This document shows, one piece after another, positions 44,247 through 64,000 of a stretch of DNA of 64,000 bases; the stretch's first letter is position 1, and each line of letters begins with the position of its first letter. Below the pieces are notes generated by a model that saw nothing but the letters and a program-made list of their open reading frames with translations, made no database searches and was not told where the DNA came from. The DNA is taken from positions 4,588,001-4,652,000 of the forward strand of contig NZ_AP022612.1 of NCBI RefSeq assembly GCF_010729895.1. Reading direction: 5' to 3'. Source of the stretch: Mycolicibacterium confluentis (GTDB lineage: Bacteria; Actinomycetota; Actinomycetes; Mycobacteriales; Mycobacteriaceae). The translations under genes and the position numbers were made by a program.

Positions 44247-44927
44247 ATGTGGATTCCGCTCCTGATGATGGCCGTCGCGGTCAGCCTGGAGCCGTTCCGG
44301 ATCGGCATGACGGTCCTGATGATCAACCGACCGCAGCCGGCCCTGCAGCTGCTGACGTTCCTCGTCGGCGGTTTCCTGATGGGAACCGCCGTAGGCGTGG
44401 TCGTGCTCTTCGCGTTGCGGCCCGCCCTCGGATCGGCGCATTTCACGTTGCCGAGGGTCCAGATCGTGGTCGGCGCGATCATTCTGCTCAACGCGGTCTT
44501 GGTGGCCGCGGGCGTCCTCGGAGGCGGACGAGCCGACGGGCGGCAGGACCGGCTGATCCGCAGGCTGGAACCGGTGACGAATCGCGCGCGGCGACTGCTG
44601 ACCGGCAGCTCGCTGTGGACGGCCGGAATCGCCGGTCTGGGGATCGCCCTGCCGTCCGTCGACTACCTCGCCGCGCTCGCGCTCATCGTCGCCTCCGGGG
44701 CCGCGGCGACGACGCAACTGAGCGCCTTAGTGGTGTTCAACGTGGTGGCCTTCGCACTCATCGAGATTCCGCTGCTGTGCTACCTGGTCGCACCCGACCG
44801 CACCCGCACCGCTCTGTCGGCGTTCTACGACTGGCTGCGGTCGCAGGGTCGCCGGGGCGTGTTCGTCCTGCTGACCACGGTCGGCTGCGTGTTGGTCGGG
44901 GTCGGGGTTGCCGGCCTGCAGCGATGA
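44247..44927 (+). CDS. GAP/Sap-like membrane protein of lipid export
   Basis: 226 residues with about six membrane helices: MWIPLLMMAVAVSLEPFRIGMTVLMINRPQPALQLLTFLVGGFLMGTAVGVVVLFAL is the start of the GAP/Sap family (Gap of the glycopeptidolipid locus, Sap of the sulfolipid locus). These small membrane proteins assist MmpL-dependent lipid transport. A TAGTGT -10-like site 11 bp upstream indicates a near leaderless start; a GTG at 44235 is possible. Its stop abuts the convergent PE-PPE gene. Confidence 0.85.
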   Translation: MWIPLLMMAVAVSLEPFRIGMTVLMINRPQPALQLLTFLVGGFLMGTAVGVVVLFALRPALGSAHFTLPRVQIVVGAIILLNAVLVAAGVLGGGRADGRQDRLIRRLEPVTNRARRLLTGSSLWTAGIAGLGIALPSVDYLAALALIVASGAAATTQLSALVVFNVVAFALIEIPLLCYLVAPDRTRTALSAFYDWLRSQGRRGVFVLLTTVGCVLVGVGVAGLQR

Positions 44928-46067
44928 TCAGGGCCGAGGCGGGTTGTTCAGCACGTACTGAACGCCCGCCAGCAACTGCGAGACCGGGTCCGAGCCGCCA
45001 CCGAACGCGGCCTGGGTGGCCGGCGCGGTGACCGCTGCGGGGTCATAGCCGTTCACCGGATCCACCGTGACGGGCGCGGTCAGCGGATCGTCGTTGCGGG
45101 AGTAGCCCGCGTCGACGTATGGCATGAGCACCGCGTCGAGCTTGATCAGCGTGTCCTTGGGCAACCCGAGGTACTTGAACGGCATCACCAGCGGGAGATG
45201 CTCCTCGGGGATCATGAACGTCGTGGTCTTCGCTCCCCGGGAGTTGACCGTGGTCCGGATGTTCTGCGGTGGCACCATGCTCGGGTTGGTGAAGGCCACG
45301 GCGGTGTGACCCGTCGCCAGGCCGACGATCGCGTTGCCCACGGAGATCCAGTTGTCGGATCGGTCCGGCCAGTCGGCGATGCTGTCGTAGGCCGAGACGA
45401 ATTGGTAAGTGTCGTACTGGCTTTCCACCGGCGGCGGGATGCGGTAGTCCAGCGAAGGGACGACACTGCCGACAGGGAACATCTGGGTCAGGAAACTCTC
45501 ACCGAAGGCGTGCCGGGCCACCGGATCGCCGTACATCGCGAAACTCAACTGGTCCGGCGGTGGGGCCGCCGGATCGTATGCCAGCTTGGCCTGCACGTCG
45601 TTGAGCACCATCGCGCCCTCGGACAGTCCGATCGCGGTGCCCTTGCCGCCAGCGCGGACCGCGTTGAGGACGTTCGGGGTCCCCTCGTCGACCGACTCGC
45701 CGACACTGGGGCCGTCGATGCCGATGCCGGGGAAGAACCGTTCGAGTTCGCCGATGCCCGGGAACAGACGTTCCAGCGTGTGCCCCTGCACCTGCCCGGC
45801 GGGATAGTCGACGATCTGACGGTCCAGTCCGGGGAACCAGTCCGCACCCGTGCGCATGATGTATTCGTCGTACGGGATGCCGAGCACATGAGCGCCGCCC
45901 AACGCGTAGGCCCGGCCGGGGGTGCCCAGCGGCGGCGGACCCTCGGCGGGAGCGGGAGTCGGCGGCACGACCGGCCTCTGGTCGTCGGCTGCCGCGGGCC
46001 CGAGCGCCAGGCAGCCGACGACGACGACGGTGGTCAGTGTCGTGCCGAATGCGAGTAGTCGTCTCAC
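44928..46067 (-). CDS. PE-PPE-domain acyltransferase of trehalose polyphleate synthesis
   Basis: 379 residues with a cleavable or anchoring signal ([27 protein letters not shown]) and then a PE-PPE (alpha/beta hydrolase-type) domain; the nucleophile is in [15 protein letters not shown]. It resembles Chp1 of the sulfolipid-1 locus and MSMEG_0412 of M. smegmatis, which is required to form polyphleates from diacyltrehalose. It acts outside the membrane. GTG start. Last gene of the papA3-mmpL10-fadD23 operon. Confidence 0.87.
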   Translation of the reverse strand: MRRLLAFGTTLTTVVVVGCLALGPAAADDQRPVVPPTPAPAEGPPPLGTPGRAYALGGAHVLGIPYDEYIMRTGADWFPGLDRQIVDYPAGQVQGHTLERLFPGIGELERFFPGIGIDGPSVGESVDEGTPNVLNAVRAGGKGTAIGLSEGAMVLNDVQAKLAYDPAAPPPDQLSFAMYGDPVARHAFGESFLTQMFPVGSVVPSLDYRIPPPVESQYDTYQFVSAYDSIADWPDRSDNWISVGNAIVGLATGHTAVAFTNPSMVPPQNIRTTVNSRGAKTTTFMIPEEHLPLVMPFKYLGLPKDTLIKLDAVLMPYVDAGYSRNDDPLTAPVTVDPVNGYDPAAVTAPATQAAFGGGSDPVSQLLAGVQYVLNNPPRP

Positions 46068-46120
46068 GGTCTACGCATCCTCCCCGCCCTGCTCGGCTGC
46101 ATTGAGAACCCTACTCCGGC

Positions 46121-47965
46121 TCACGCGTCCAACCGGACGAACTGTTCCTGCTGATATTGCACAGTGCATGCGGCGCGGCGGATCTTTCCGCTGGTCGTCG
46201 TAGGAATCGACCCGAAGGGCACCAGGACCAGGTCCGCGACGCTCAAACCGTGCGCGTTGGCGATCGCGGCGGTGACATCGCTCCTGACGGCACTGAGCCG
46301 ACGGATCGCCTCATCGTCGAGGTCGGTCGATCCCTTGACCTCGACCACGGTCACCAATTCTTCCGTGCTGCGCACGGGAACCGAGATGGCCGCGACCCGT
46401 CCGCGGGTGATCTCCTGCACGGTCGCCTCGATGTCTTCGGGGTAGTGATTGCGTCCCCGGATGATCAACAGATCCTTGATGCGGCCGACGACGAACAGTT
46501 CGCCGCCGTGGATGAAGCCGAGGTCACCGGTGCGCAGCCACGGTCCAGCCTCGGTTCCGGGCGACGGATCGACCAGTGTTGCGCCGAATGTGCTGTGGTC
46601 CGTCGAAGGCTTACGCCAATAGCCCTCGGAGATGTTCTCGCCGTGCACCCAGATCTCGCCGATCAGGCCCAGCGGGCGTTCGCGGCGGGTCTCGCTGTCG
46701 ACGATCCGCACCGAAGGTGACTGAGGCACTCGGTATTTCACCAATGCCGTGCCCTTGCCGGGTGGGCAGGGCCGAACACGTCCCGCGCCCAGTTCCTCGG
46801 TGTCGAAGTGACCGGCCGGCGACGCCTCGTTCCACGTGCCCGCCGCCACGAAGACGGTGGCCTCGGCCAGACCGTAGGCCGGACGCATCATGTGGTCGGC
46901 GAAGTTGAAGTGCGCGAAGCGATCGACGAAGCGGTGCAGCGTCGCCGGTTCCACGCGCTCGGCGCCGCTGATGATGCCCACCACCCCGCCGAGGTCCAGG
47001 CCCGCCAGATCGTCGTCGCGGGTTTTGCGGGCGGCCAAGTCGAACGCGAAATTGGGCGCCGATGACCACGCGTGCGGGTTCTGGGCAAGCGCGCGCACCC
47101 ACCGGGATGGCCTCTCCAGGAACGCAACTGGGCTCGTCAGCTCGGCGCGACGCCCACACAGGATCGGTGCGCAGACTCCGAGCACCAGACCCATGTCGTG
47201 ATAGAACGGCAGCCACGACACGAGCGTGGCGTCCGACGGCAACGGGGAGTCGGCGAAGAAACTCCGCATCAACTGATCGAAGTTCGTCGTGAGGTTGCGG
47301 TGCGACACCATGACACCCGTCGGCAGCCGGGTGGACCCGGAGCTGTACTGCAGGTAGGCGATGCTCGGCAGGTCGGTCTGCGCCCGGCTCAACCAGTCCT
47401 CGGCGTCGAGGTGCAGCGAGTCGATTTCGACGATCTTCGGCGCGGTGTCCAGACGGACCGACGCGACGACGTCCCCCACGTCGGCAGCGACGGCGGATGT
47501 CGTGAGGACGACCGCGGGCTCAGTGTCGGCGAGGACCGCATCGACGCGGTCGTGATTCGAGCCCCGGTGCGGCAGCGGGAGTGGGACTGCGATGCGCCCA
47601 GCCTGCATGGCGCCCAGGAACGCCAGGATGTAATCGAGGCCCTGCGGCGCCAGGATCAGCGCCCGGTCGCCGACAGACCCGTGCAACGCGATCTCACGCG
47701 CGACGTTTGAGGTCTGGCGCGCCAGCTGGGACCACGTGAGGCTCTCGGCCACGCCCTCCGAGTTGAGGTCGTAGTCGGTGTAGGTGAAGGCGACGTCGTC
47801 GGGTCGGAGGCTCGCGCGACCGTGAAGCATCGAGAGAATCGATGCGGACGACGTCGACGCAACCTGATTCAGCGTGACCTCCGGAGTCCCGAGAGCGACC
47901 GCCCCGCGAAGGGCTGCACCATCTGCATTCCTCACCACTTCGCTCCGTTTCGTAGTTTCACACAC
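46121..47965 (-). CDS. fadD23: Long-chain fatty acyl-AMP ligase
   Basis: 614 residues. Adenylation motifs: YSSGSTRLPTG, VSWLPFYHDMGL, RPAYGLAEATVF and the C-terminal lysine TSGKIRRAAC. The long FHDMGL/insertion type matches FadD23/FAAL enzymes that load PKSs with an acyl-adenylate rather than acyl-CoA. Lies 25 nt after mmpL10. GTG 47965 start; the first 20 residues are uncertain and a later GTG at EVVRNADG is possible. Confidence 0.9.
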   Translation of the reverse strand: MCETTKRSEVVRNADGAALRGAVALGTPEVTLNQVASTSSASILSMLHGRASLRPDDVAFTYTDYDLNSEGVAESLTWSQLARQTSNVAREIALHGSVGDRALILAPQGLDYILAFLGAMQAGRIAVPLPLPHRGSNHDRVDAVLADTEPAVVLTTSAVAADVGDVVASVRLDTAPKIVEIDSLHLDAEDWLSRAQTDLPSIAYLQYSSGSTRLPTGVMVSHRNLTTNFDQLMRSFFADSPLPSDATLVSWLPFYHDMGLVLGVCAPILCGRRAELTSPVAFLERPSRWVRALAQNPHAWSSAPNFAFDLAARKTRDDDLAGLDLGGVVGIISGAERVEPATLHRFVDRFAHFNFADHMMRPAYGLAEATVFVAAGTWNEASPAGHFDTEELGAGRVRPCPPGKGTALVKYRVPQSPSVRIVDSETRRERPLGLIGEIWVHGENISEGYWRKPSTDHSTFGATLVDPSPGTEAGPWLRTGDLGFIHGGELFVVGRIKDLLIIRGRNHYPEDIEATVQEITRGRVAAISVPVRSTEELVTVVEVKGSTDLDDEAIRRLSAVRSDVTAAIANAHGLSVADLVLVPFGSIPTTTSGKIRRAACTVQYQQEQFVRLDA

Positions 47966-47990
47966 ATCGCCGGTGGGCGCTGGCCGGCGG

Positions 47991-50990
47991 CTACCCGCTC
48001 ACTTCGGCGGGCTCCCTCGACTTCGGCCGCTGCGGCCCGAATCGCGACGGCCACCAGTTCGCACGCCCGACCAGCGTCGCGATCGCGGGCACCGTGATGG
48101 TGCGGACGACGAAGGTGTCCAACAGAATTCCCACACCGATCACGAATCCGCCCTGGACCACGATTCCGATACTGGAGAACAGCAGACCCGCCATCGAGGC
48201 CGCGAAGATCAGGCCCGCCGCGGTGATCACGCCGCCTGTCGAACTCAACGTGCGGATGACCCCGAAACGCACACTGTGCGGGGATTCGTCGCGCAACCGG
48301 GACACGAACAGCATGTTGTAGTCGGCGCCCACCGCGACCAACACCACGAACGCCAAAGGCGGGACGCTCCAATGCAACTGCTGACCGAGCAGGACTTGGA
48401 AGGTCAGCACGCCGATGCCGATGGCGGCGAAGTACGACACCACCACCGATCCGACCAGATACAGCGGTGCGATCACGGTGCGCAGCAGCACCATCAGGGT
48501 CAGCAGGACGACGATCAGGGTTGCGGCGATGATGAATCGGATGTCGCGCTGGTAGTAGTCGCGGGTGTCGCGCAGGGCGACGGGGAAACCACCCATCGAG
48601 ATCGTCGCGTCCGACAGCGCCGTGTTCGGCTGGGCGCCACGGGCGACGTCGCCGATCTGGTTGACCTGATCCATCGCCTCGGCGCTGAACGGGTTGAGCT
48701 TCGTCTGCACCAGGTATCGGACCGAGTGACCGTCCGGCGAGACATAGGCCGCAGCCGCCTTCTTGAAGTCCGGGAAGTTCAGCACTTCGGCCGGGATGTT
48801 GAACCCCGCCTGCGCGGGGTTCGCAGCGTCGGTCCGCATGGTCAACAGGAACGTCGACGCCTCGTTGAGCCCCGCGGCGATCACCTTGACCTGCTTGACG
48901 AGTTCCTCCACGCCGCCGGCCACCTCCCGGCTGCCGCCCGCCAGGCGGTTGGCACCCTGCTGCAGTTCAGCCAGCCCCGCCTGCGGCCCGCCGGGACGGT
49001 CCAGCCCCATGGCCTTCGCGGCCCTGGCGACGCTGGCCATGGCGGCGTTGAGCCGGTTCACGGCGGTGTTGAGGGTCTGGCGGTCTTCGACGCCCTGGAG
49101 CTGCTGGGCGAGAGTGTTGATGTCGTCGAGCTGTCCGTCATTGCGTGCATCGACGAGCTTCTGGAACTGAATGCGGGTGTCGGCGCACGAGGGGTTGGCG
49201 TCGCAGACCTGGTTGCCCTGCAGTGCTGCCAGCACCGGGCCGATCCAGGCGAACATGTCCTTGACGGCTCTGAAATTGACTCCCATCGCGTTGCCGAGCG
49301 CGTTGATGCTTGCGACCAGCTTGGCCGCGGTCTCGACGTCCCGGACCAGCTTGTCGCCCCCGTACTCGGTGCGCACCGAGGAGAACGTATCGACCACACT
49401 CTGGATGCTGGGCACGATCTGGTTCACCTGCCTGCGCACGTCAGCGAGGCTGTCGGCAAGCGTGGCGGCACCGTTCGACAGGCGGTTGAGGTCACCCGCG
49501 CGCTGACCGATCTGGGCCGAGCCGTCCGCCAACCGGTCACCGACCAGGCCTGCCTGGTACGTGGCCCGGAACTCCGGCGGCACCTCCCCCAGCGGCCGGG
49601 TCACGCCGCTGACCAGACCGACATCGGGCAACTGCGCGACGCGCGAGGCCAGCTGTTCCAGGTCGGCGAGGGCTCGGGGTGAGCGCAGGTCGTGCGGCGA
49701 CTGGATCAGGATGTATTCGGGGATGGACTGCGCGATCGGGAAATGCTGTTCCACCGCCGCGTATCCGATCGAACTCGACGCCGTGGCGGGGACGACCTTG
49801 CGGTCGTCGTAGTTGTAGTTCGCGAACGTCGCGAGACTGGCCAGCAGGGCCAACACGAGCAGGCTCCCGACGAGGTGCGCCACAGGTCGGCGGACGATCC
49901 GGATGCCGGAGCGCCGCCAGAACCGGGCGGTCAATTCGCGCCTCGGTTTGACCCAGCCACGTGGCCCGGCGAGCACCAGAATCGCCGGCAGCAGGGTCAC
50001 CCCGGCCAGGAATGCGACGCCGATCCCGATCGCCGCCGTCGCCCCGACCGTCCGGAACACGCCCATCTTCGCGAAGCTCAGCAGAAGAAACGTCAGCCCG
50101 ACCGTGGTCGCGGACGCGGCGATCACCTTGCCGATCGAGATCATCGCGGCCTTGACCGCCTCGTCGTAGCCGCGGCCCAACCGCAGGTAATCGTGATAGC
50201 GGCTGATCAGGAAGACCGCGTAGTCGGTTCCGGCGCCGGCCATGATCGCGCTCAAGAACACGATGGACTGATTGGAGACTCCCGCGCCGGTCAACTGCGA
50301 GAAACCTGCGGCCACGGCCTGCGCGATCACCAGCGACGATCCGATCGTCACCAACGGCAGCAGCATCGTGACGGCGCTGCGGTACACCAGTAGGAGCACG
50401 CCGAGGACCAGGACCGCGATCGCGATCTCGATGGGCAGCCGATCCTTTTCACCGGCGACGGTGAGGTCGGCGACCGTGGCGGCAGGCCCGGTGATGTACA
50501 CCGTCAGCGGCCCCTGGGGCGAGTTCCGTTCAATCAGGTCAGAGACGCGGTTGAAGGACTCGAAGGCCCGCGGTGTGCCCAGCTCCCCCTCCAGACTGAC
50601 CGGCAACACCCACGTCGTCTTGTCCTCGCTCGTCAGAAAAGGCCGCAGTTGCGGCGTGCTGACGAAATCCTGGACTGACACCACGTTGCTGACGTCGTCA
50701 CGAAGGACTGACACGAGTTTGCGGTAGACGGTCTCGTCGTCGGGTCCGAGGCCGTGCTCGTTGATCAGCGCGACCAACAGAAGGTCATCGTTGCCTGATT
50801 CCTGGAAGGCCTCGGCCATCTTCACGGCGGCGACGTTCGAAGGCGCACTGCTGGGCAAAATCTGCAGCGGGTGTTTCTGGGCCATCTCGCCGAGCGATGG
50901 GAATGTCAGCGGAAGGGCCGCGGCCAGAGCGAGCCAGATCCCGATGACCACCAGGGGCCATCGCACCACCATCTCGGCCAGCCGTCGCAT
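47991..50990 (-). CDS. mmpL10: MmpL-family lipid transporter
   Basis: 999 residues, RND superfamily, 12 helices. The proton-relay Asp-Tyr pairs are in AGAGTDYAVFLISRYHDYLRLGRG (helix 4) and AVGADYNMLFVSRLRDE (helix 10). Two large periplasmic loops are present; the second includes a Gln-rich coiled-coil region near residues 540-700 (for example QRAGDLNRLSNGAATLADSL). It matches MmpL10 of the trehalose polyphleate locus, which moves the diacyltrehalose precursor across the membrane. Confidence 0.92.
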   Translation of the reverse strand: MRRLAEMVVRWPLVVIGIWLALAAALPLTFPSLGEMAQKHPLQILPSSAPSNVAAVKMAEAFQESGNDDLLLVALINEHGLGPDDETVYRKLVSVLRDDVSNVVSVQDFVSTPQLRPFLTSEDKTTWVLPVSLEGELGTPRAFESFNRVSDLIERNSPQGPLTVYITGPAATVADLTVAGEKDRLPIEIAIAVLVLGVLLLVYRSAVTMLLPLVTIGSSLVIAQAVAAGFSQLTGAGVSNQSIVFLSAIMAGAGTDYAVFLISRYHDYLRLGRGYDEAVKAAMISIGKVIAASATTVGLTFLLLSFAKMGVFRTVGATAAIGIGVAFLAGVTLLPAILVLAGPRGWVKPRRELTARFWRRSGIRIVRRPVAHLVGSLLVLALLASLATFANYNYDDRKVVPATASSSIGYAAVEQHFPIAQSIPEYILIQSPHDLRSPRALADLEQLASRVAQLPDVGLVSGVTRPLGEVPPEFRATYQAGLVGDRLADGSAQIGQRAGDLNRLSNGAATLADSLADVRRQVNQIVPSIQSVVDTFSSVRTEYGGDKLVRDVETAAKLVASINALGNAMGVNFRAVKDMFAWIGPVLAALQGNQVCDANPSCADTRIQFQKLVDARNDGQLDDINTLAQQLQGVEDRQTLNTAVNRLNAAMASVARAAKAMGLDRPGGPQAGLAELQQGANRLAGGSREVAGGVEELVKQVKVIAAGLNEASTFLLTMRTDAANPAQAGFNIPAEVLNFPDFKKAAAAYVSPDGHSVRYLVQTKLNPFSAEAMDQVNQIGDVARGAQPNTALSDATISMGGFPVALRDTRDYYQRDIRFIIAATLIVVLLTLMVLLRTVIAPLYLVGSVVVSYFAAIGIGVLTFQVLLGQQLHWSVPPLAFVVLVAVGADYNMLFVSRLRDESPHSVRFGVIRTLSSTGGVITAAGLIFAASMAGLLFSSIGIVVQGGFVIGVGILLDTFVVRTITVPAIATLVGRANWWPSRFGPQRPKSREPAEVSG

Positions 50991-51013
50991 ATCGCCCTCA
51001 CGCCCACATCGCG

Positions 51014-52435
51014 CTACGCGACGCGGCCCCAGTTCCCGCTGTCTGCGACCTGAACAGACACTGCCTTCATCGCCGCCATATAGCGGGCCGCCGATTTTCG
51101 GGCGACTTCATTGTCGGGGTGCATGATCGCCATCGTTGTCCCCTCGCCGTATCGGAATATGTAAATGGTGAGCTGGCAGGAGAACCGACCGTCCGGATAG
51201 ATGCCGATGTTGTCGGCAAGCCCCATCTCGGCCGCGGCCAGAACGGCATTCAAGGGTGCCGCGCCACCGTGGAAGAAGTTCGACACCGGGAAGTTCGGCT
51301 GTGGCCAGTTCAACCACGGCGCGAGTTCCAGCGCCCGGTAGTACGGCACCTTGGCCATGTTCAGGCTCGAGTCGAACGATGTCTGCGCCGACCACGCGGC
51401 CTCCCCGAACGACGCTGCGCCGATGGGAATGGTGATCGGAATCAGGCCCGTGAACCAGCCCTGCGTCATGAAATTGTCCGTGGCGTTGCGCGAGTCCCTC
51501 GGCGTCAAACCGTAATAGGTGAGTGCCCCGGTCAGCTCGTGCTCCACCTGGGCGAGGCAGGCGAACAGGCCGCCGACGAAGCGCGCGCCCGCGCCGGTGC
51601 AGGCCTGTTCGAACCGTTCAGTCTGCGCGGGCTCCATCAGGACTTCGGTGGTCATATCGCTGCTGGTCGACTTCGCGGGGTTGCCGAGCGGGAGCGGAAA
51701 CTCCGGAAAACCGCCATTGTTGTTCTCGGCGAACTCGATCCATGTGCGCACCTCGGGTGAATCGAGGGTCAGCTCGGCCGTGCGCTCGCGTTCGCGGACA
51801 CAGAAGTCGTCGAAGCTGCCGGCCTCGGGAAGCTGAAGCGTGAGCCCGCTGCCGCTCAGCGCCGAGTACATCCCGTTGGCCTCCATCATGGTGGTGCCGA
51901 TCAACGTCGCATCTCCGTGAACGTGATCCATGGCCGCGAAGAACGTGAAGTTGTCCTCGTTCTGGATCACGCCGAAGGTGAAGCAGCCCCACTCCAGCGG
52001 ACTCGGTATGTCGACGACGTGAGCGAGGATCTCGTCGATGGTCATGCTGCCGTGGTCGACCGGGCAGAACTCGATATCGGCAGGATCCTCGAGGGCGCGC
52101 CTGGCAAACTTTCCGTCGTCCATGCGCTCAAACCAACTGCGGAACGTGTCGTGGCGACGAAGGTAGGTGTTCACGGCGTCGTCCATGGCTCCGATGTCAC
52201 ACTGGCCACGTACTTCACAGCTCGCGATGATCTGGCGGGAGAAGTTCAGACCCACACCTGTTCGCTCGGAATAGTTGCGAAGATGTTGATTCTGCATGTA
52301 GCTGACGGGTATCAGACTGACTGGTGCCCGGCGGGCTTTCTCCGCCGACTCGGCCGTAGGGTGCCATGAAGTCACCGAACCAGGTTTCAGAGCCCATTCA
52401 CCAAGTGGGCCAACCGTTATCCTGCCGATCCGCAA
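51014..52435 (-). CDS. papA3: Polyketide-associated acyltransferase PapA3-like
   Basis: 473 residues from TTG 52435, preceded by GGGAGGG nine bases upstream; residues from here on (RIGRITVGPLGEWALKPGSVTSWHPT) match the PapA3 N terminus, and the longer frame reaching 52708 overlaps the divergent PKS. The HxxxD catalytic motif is DHVHGDAT (about 180) and NFFHGG replaces the DFGWG motif. It acylates trehalose with straight-chain and polyketide acyl groups. First gene of the operon with mmpL10, fadD23 and the PE-PPE gene. Confidence 0.9.
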   Translation of the reverse strand: MRIGRITVGPLGEWALKPGSVTSWHPTAESAEKARRAPVSLIPVSYMQNQHLRNYSERTGVGLNFSRQIIASCEVRGQCDIGAMDDAVNTYLRRHDTFRSWFERMDDGKFARRALEDPADIEFCPVDHGSMTIDEILAHVVDIPSPLEWGCFTFGVIQNEDNFTFFAAMDHVHGDATLIGTTMMEANGMYSALSGSGLTLQLPEAGSFDDFCVRERERTAELTLDSPEVRTWIEFAENNNGGFPEFPLPLGNPAKSTSSDMTTEVLMEPAQTERFEQACTGAGARFVGGLFACLAQVEHELTGALTYYGLTPRDSRNATDNFMTQGWFTGLIPITIPIGAASFGEAAWSAQTSFDSSLNMAKVPYYRALELAPWLNWPQPNFPVSNFFHGGAAPLNAVLAAAEMGLADNIGIYPDGRFSCQLTIYIFRYGEGTTMAIMHPDNEVARKSAARYMAAMKAVSVQVADSGNWGRVA

Positions 52436-52674
52436 AGCCTTGGCCCTCCCAAAATCTCCCACTCGGCCCGCTCTGAACCCAGCGGCGGCCGTCCCCGAAC
52501 GAACATAACCCGGATTGACCGTGTTCGCCCAGCGCCATCTGATTCCCGCAGAGCAGAACCGCGCATTCAGCTGCAGACAATGCCATAGTGGGCGACGGAG
52601 AAGTTGGCTTTGGGGGACGTCAACTGATTCGCAGGACTCTGTTCCAACCGCCGACTGCAAGGGAGGGCACCGGC
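52436..52674. promoter_or_regulatory. Divergent promoter region of papA3 and pks
   Basis: 239 bp between the two start codons. Contains both ribosome sites (GGGAGGG on the minus strand near 52445, AGGGAGGG at 52660 on the plus strand). No strong dyad recognised. A GTG at 52588 in frame with the PKS has no convincing ribosome site. Confidence 0.5.
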
Positions 52675-63690
<11,016 letters not shown>

Positions 63691-63812
63691 CTTGGGTACG
63701 CCCCGCCCGAGAAGAGAACGCGTCACGAAGGGAACTTTCGATGACCAGGAGGCGGCGGGGTGCACGTGTATGACGCGGCGGGTGCGACGGAGAGACGGCG
63801 GGTGAGACCCAG
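63691..63812. other. Short gap after pks
   Basis: No terminator with a strong hairpin was recognised between the PKS stop and the convergent partial gene; nothing else supported here. Confidence 0.35.
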
Positions 63813-64000
63813 TCACTGCACCCAGCGCGTCGCCTCGACCTCCGGCGGCAGCGGCGGGTGCAGCGGCACGTCGAGCCCGTCGTAGATGCCCGGCTTCTGG
63901 GTGGCCAGCCAGTCGATGGCCCCCAACAGCCGATTGGCGGCCGTGGTGTTGCCTCCGTCGGCGCGGGTGCCACCCGGCACGTCGGCGCGAACCACGATGC
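63813..64000 (-). CDS. C-terminal part of an unrecognised protein (partial)
   Basis: About 62 residues up to the stop at 63813, open to the window edge, ending ...TTAANRLLGAIDWLATQKPGIYDGLDVPLHPPLPPEVEATRWVQ. Codon third positions are G/C-rich as in true genes. The family was not recognised. It is convergent with the PKS gene. Confidence 0.55.
   Translation of the reverse strand, partial: IVVRADVPGGTRADGGNTTAANRLLGAIDWLATQKPGIYDGLDVPLHPPLPPEVEATRWVQ

Noticed and set aside
47874..49682. Open frame of 602 codons opposite mmpL10.
   Set aside because: Shadow of mmpL10; composition is His/Arg/Gln-rich with no conserved motif.
52588..52674. Upstream GTG start for the polyketide synthase.
   Set aside because: No ribosome site, and the extra 29 residues do not resemble a KS N-terminal linker; AGGGAGGG precedes the ATG at 52675.

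Overview
High-GC, densely coded DNA from an actinobacterium, almost certainly a rapidly growing mycobacterium (Mycolicibacterium group). The evidence is mycothiol and mycofactocin type dehydrogenases, an MmpL/PapA/FadD/PKS lipid locus, a chromosomal aminoglycoside 2'-N-acetyltransferase, and gene order matching parts of the M. tuberculosis Rv0245-Rv0265c neighbourhood and the M. smegmatis trehalose polyphleate locus. No rRNA, tRNA, CRISPR, transposase or prophage gene was recognised.

Region by region. 1-4.8 kb: end of a translationally coupled branched-chain 2-oxoacid (or pyruvate) dehydrogenase operon (E1-alpha end, E1-beta, E2, E3), then a thioesterase-like protein and a small YdeI/OmpD-associated-like protein. 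4.8-11.1 kb: cytochrome P450 and TetR gene sharing a palindromic operator, a wrecked Orn/Lys/Arg decarboxylase pseudogene, a tocopherol-cyclase-like protein, a small two-repeat protein, a degenerate DHBP-synthase-like protein and a TetR regulator. 11.1-22 kb: an accessory catabolic island: luciferase-like monooxygenase and cupin divergent from two SDRs (one mycofactocin-type), mycothiol-dependent formaldehyde dehydrogenase MscR and a metallo-beta-lactamase fold protein; then a PucR-type regulator, a GABA-type aminotransferase and semialdehyde dehydrogenase. Three copies of the operator TTGAAC-N4-GTTCAA lie in this island. 22-31 kb: transport and miscellaneous genes (MFS exporter, LysE, TetR-SDR pair, YeiH transporter with a separately encoded 29-residue membrane peptide, siderophore-binding lipoprotein, YhhQ-like transporter, 5-oxoprolinase subunits PxpB/PxpC). 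31-38 kb: aac(2')-I, a methyltransferase, then nitrite assimilation (NnaR, sirohydrochlorin chelatase, NirD, NirB). 39-44 kb: the sdh1 succinate dehydrogenase operon with its small accessory gene, and an intergenic stretch of palindromic repeats. 44-64 kb: trehalose polyphleate-type lipid locus: GAP-like protein, PE-PPE-domain acyltransferase, FadD23-like ligase, MmpL10-like transporter, PapA3-like acyltransferase and a divergent 3671-residue bimodular polyketide synthase.

How the genes work together. In the lipid locus FadD activates a fatty acid, the PKS extends it iteratively with malonyl units, PapA3 and the PE-PPE protein acylate trehalose, and MmpL10 (with the GAP-like protein) exports the product. 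In the nitrite block SirB supplies sirohaem to NirB and NnaR, preceded by a GlnR-like box, controls expression. In the catabolic island a flavin monooxygenase plus MscR suggests a substrate whose oxidation releases formaldehyde, while the aminotransferase and dehydrogenase would handle an omega-amino acid fragment; this last assignment is inference. The most unusual observations are that island and its shared operator, the polyketide synthase lacking a dehydratase in module 1, the coupled membrane peptide of the YeiH transporter, and several palindromic repeat families.
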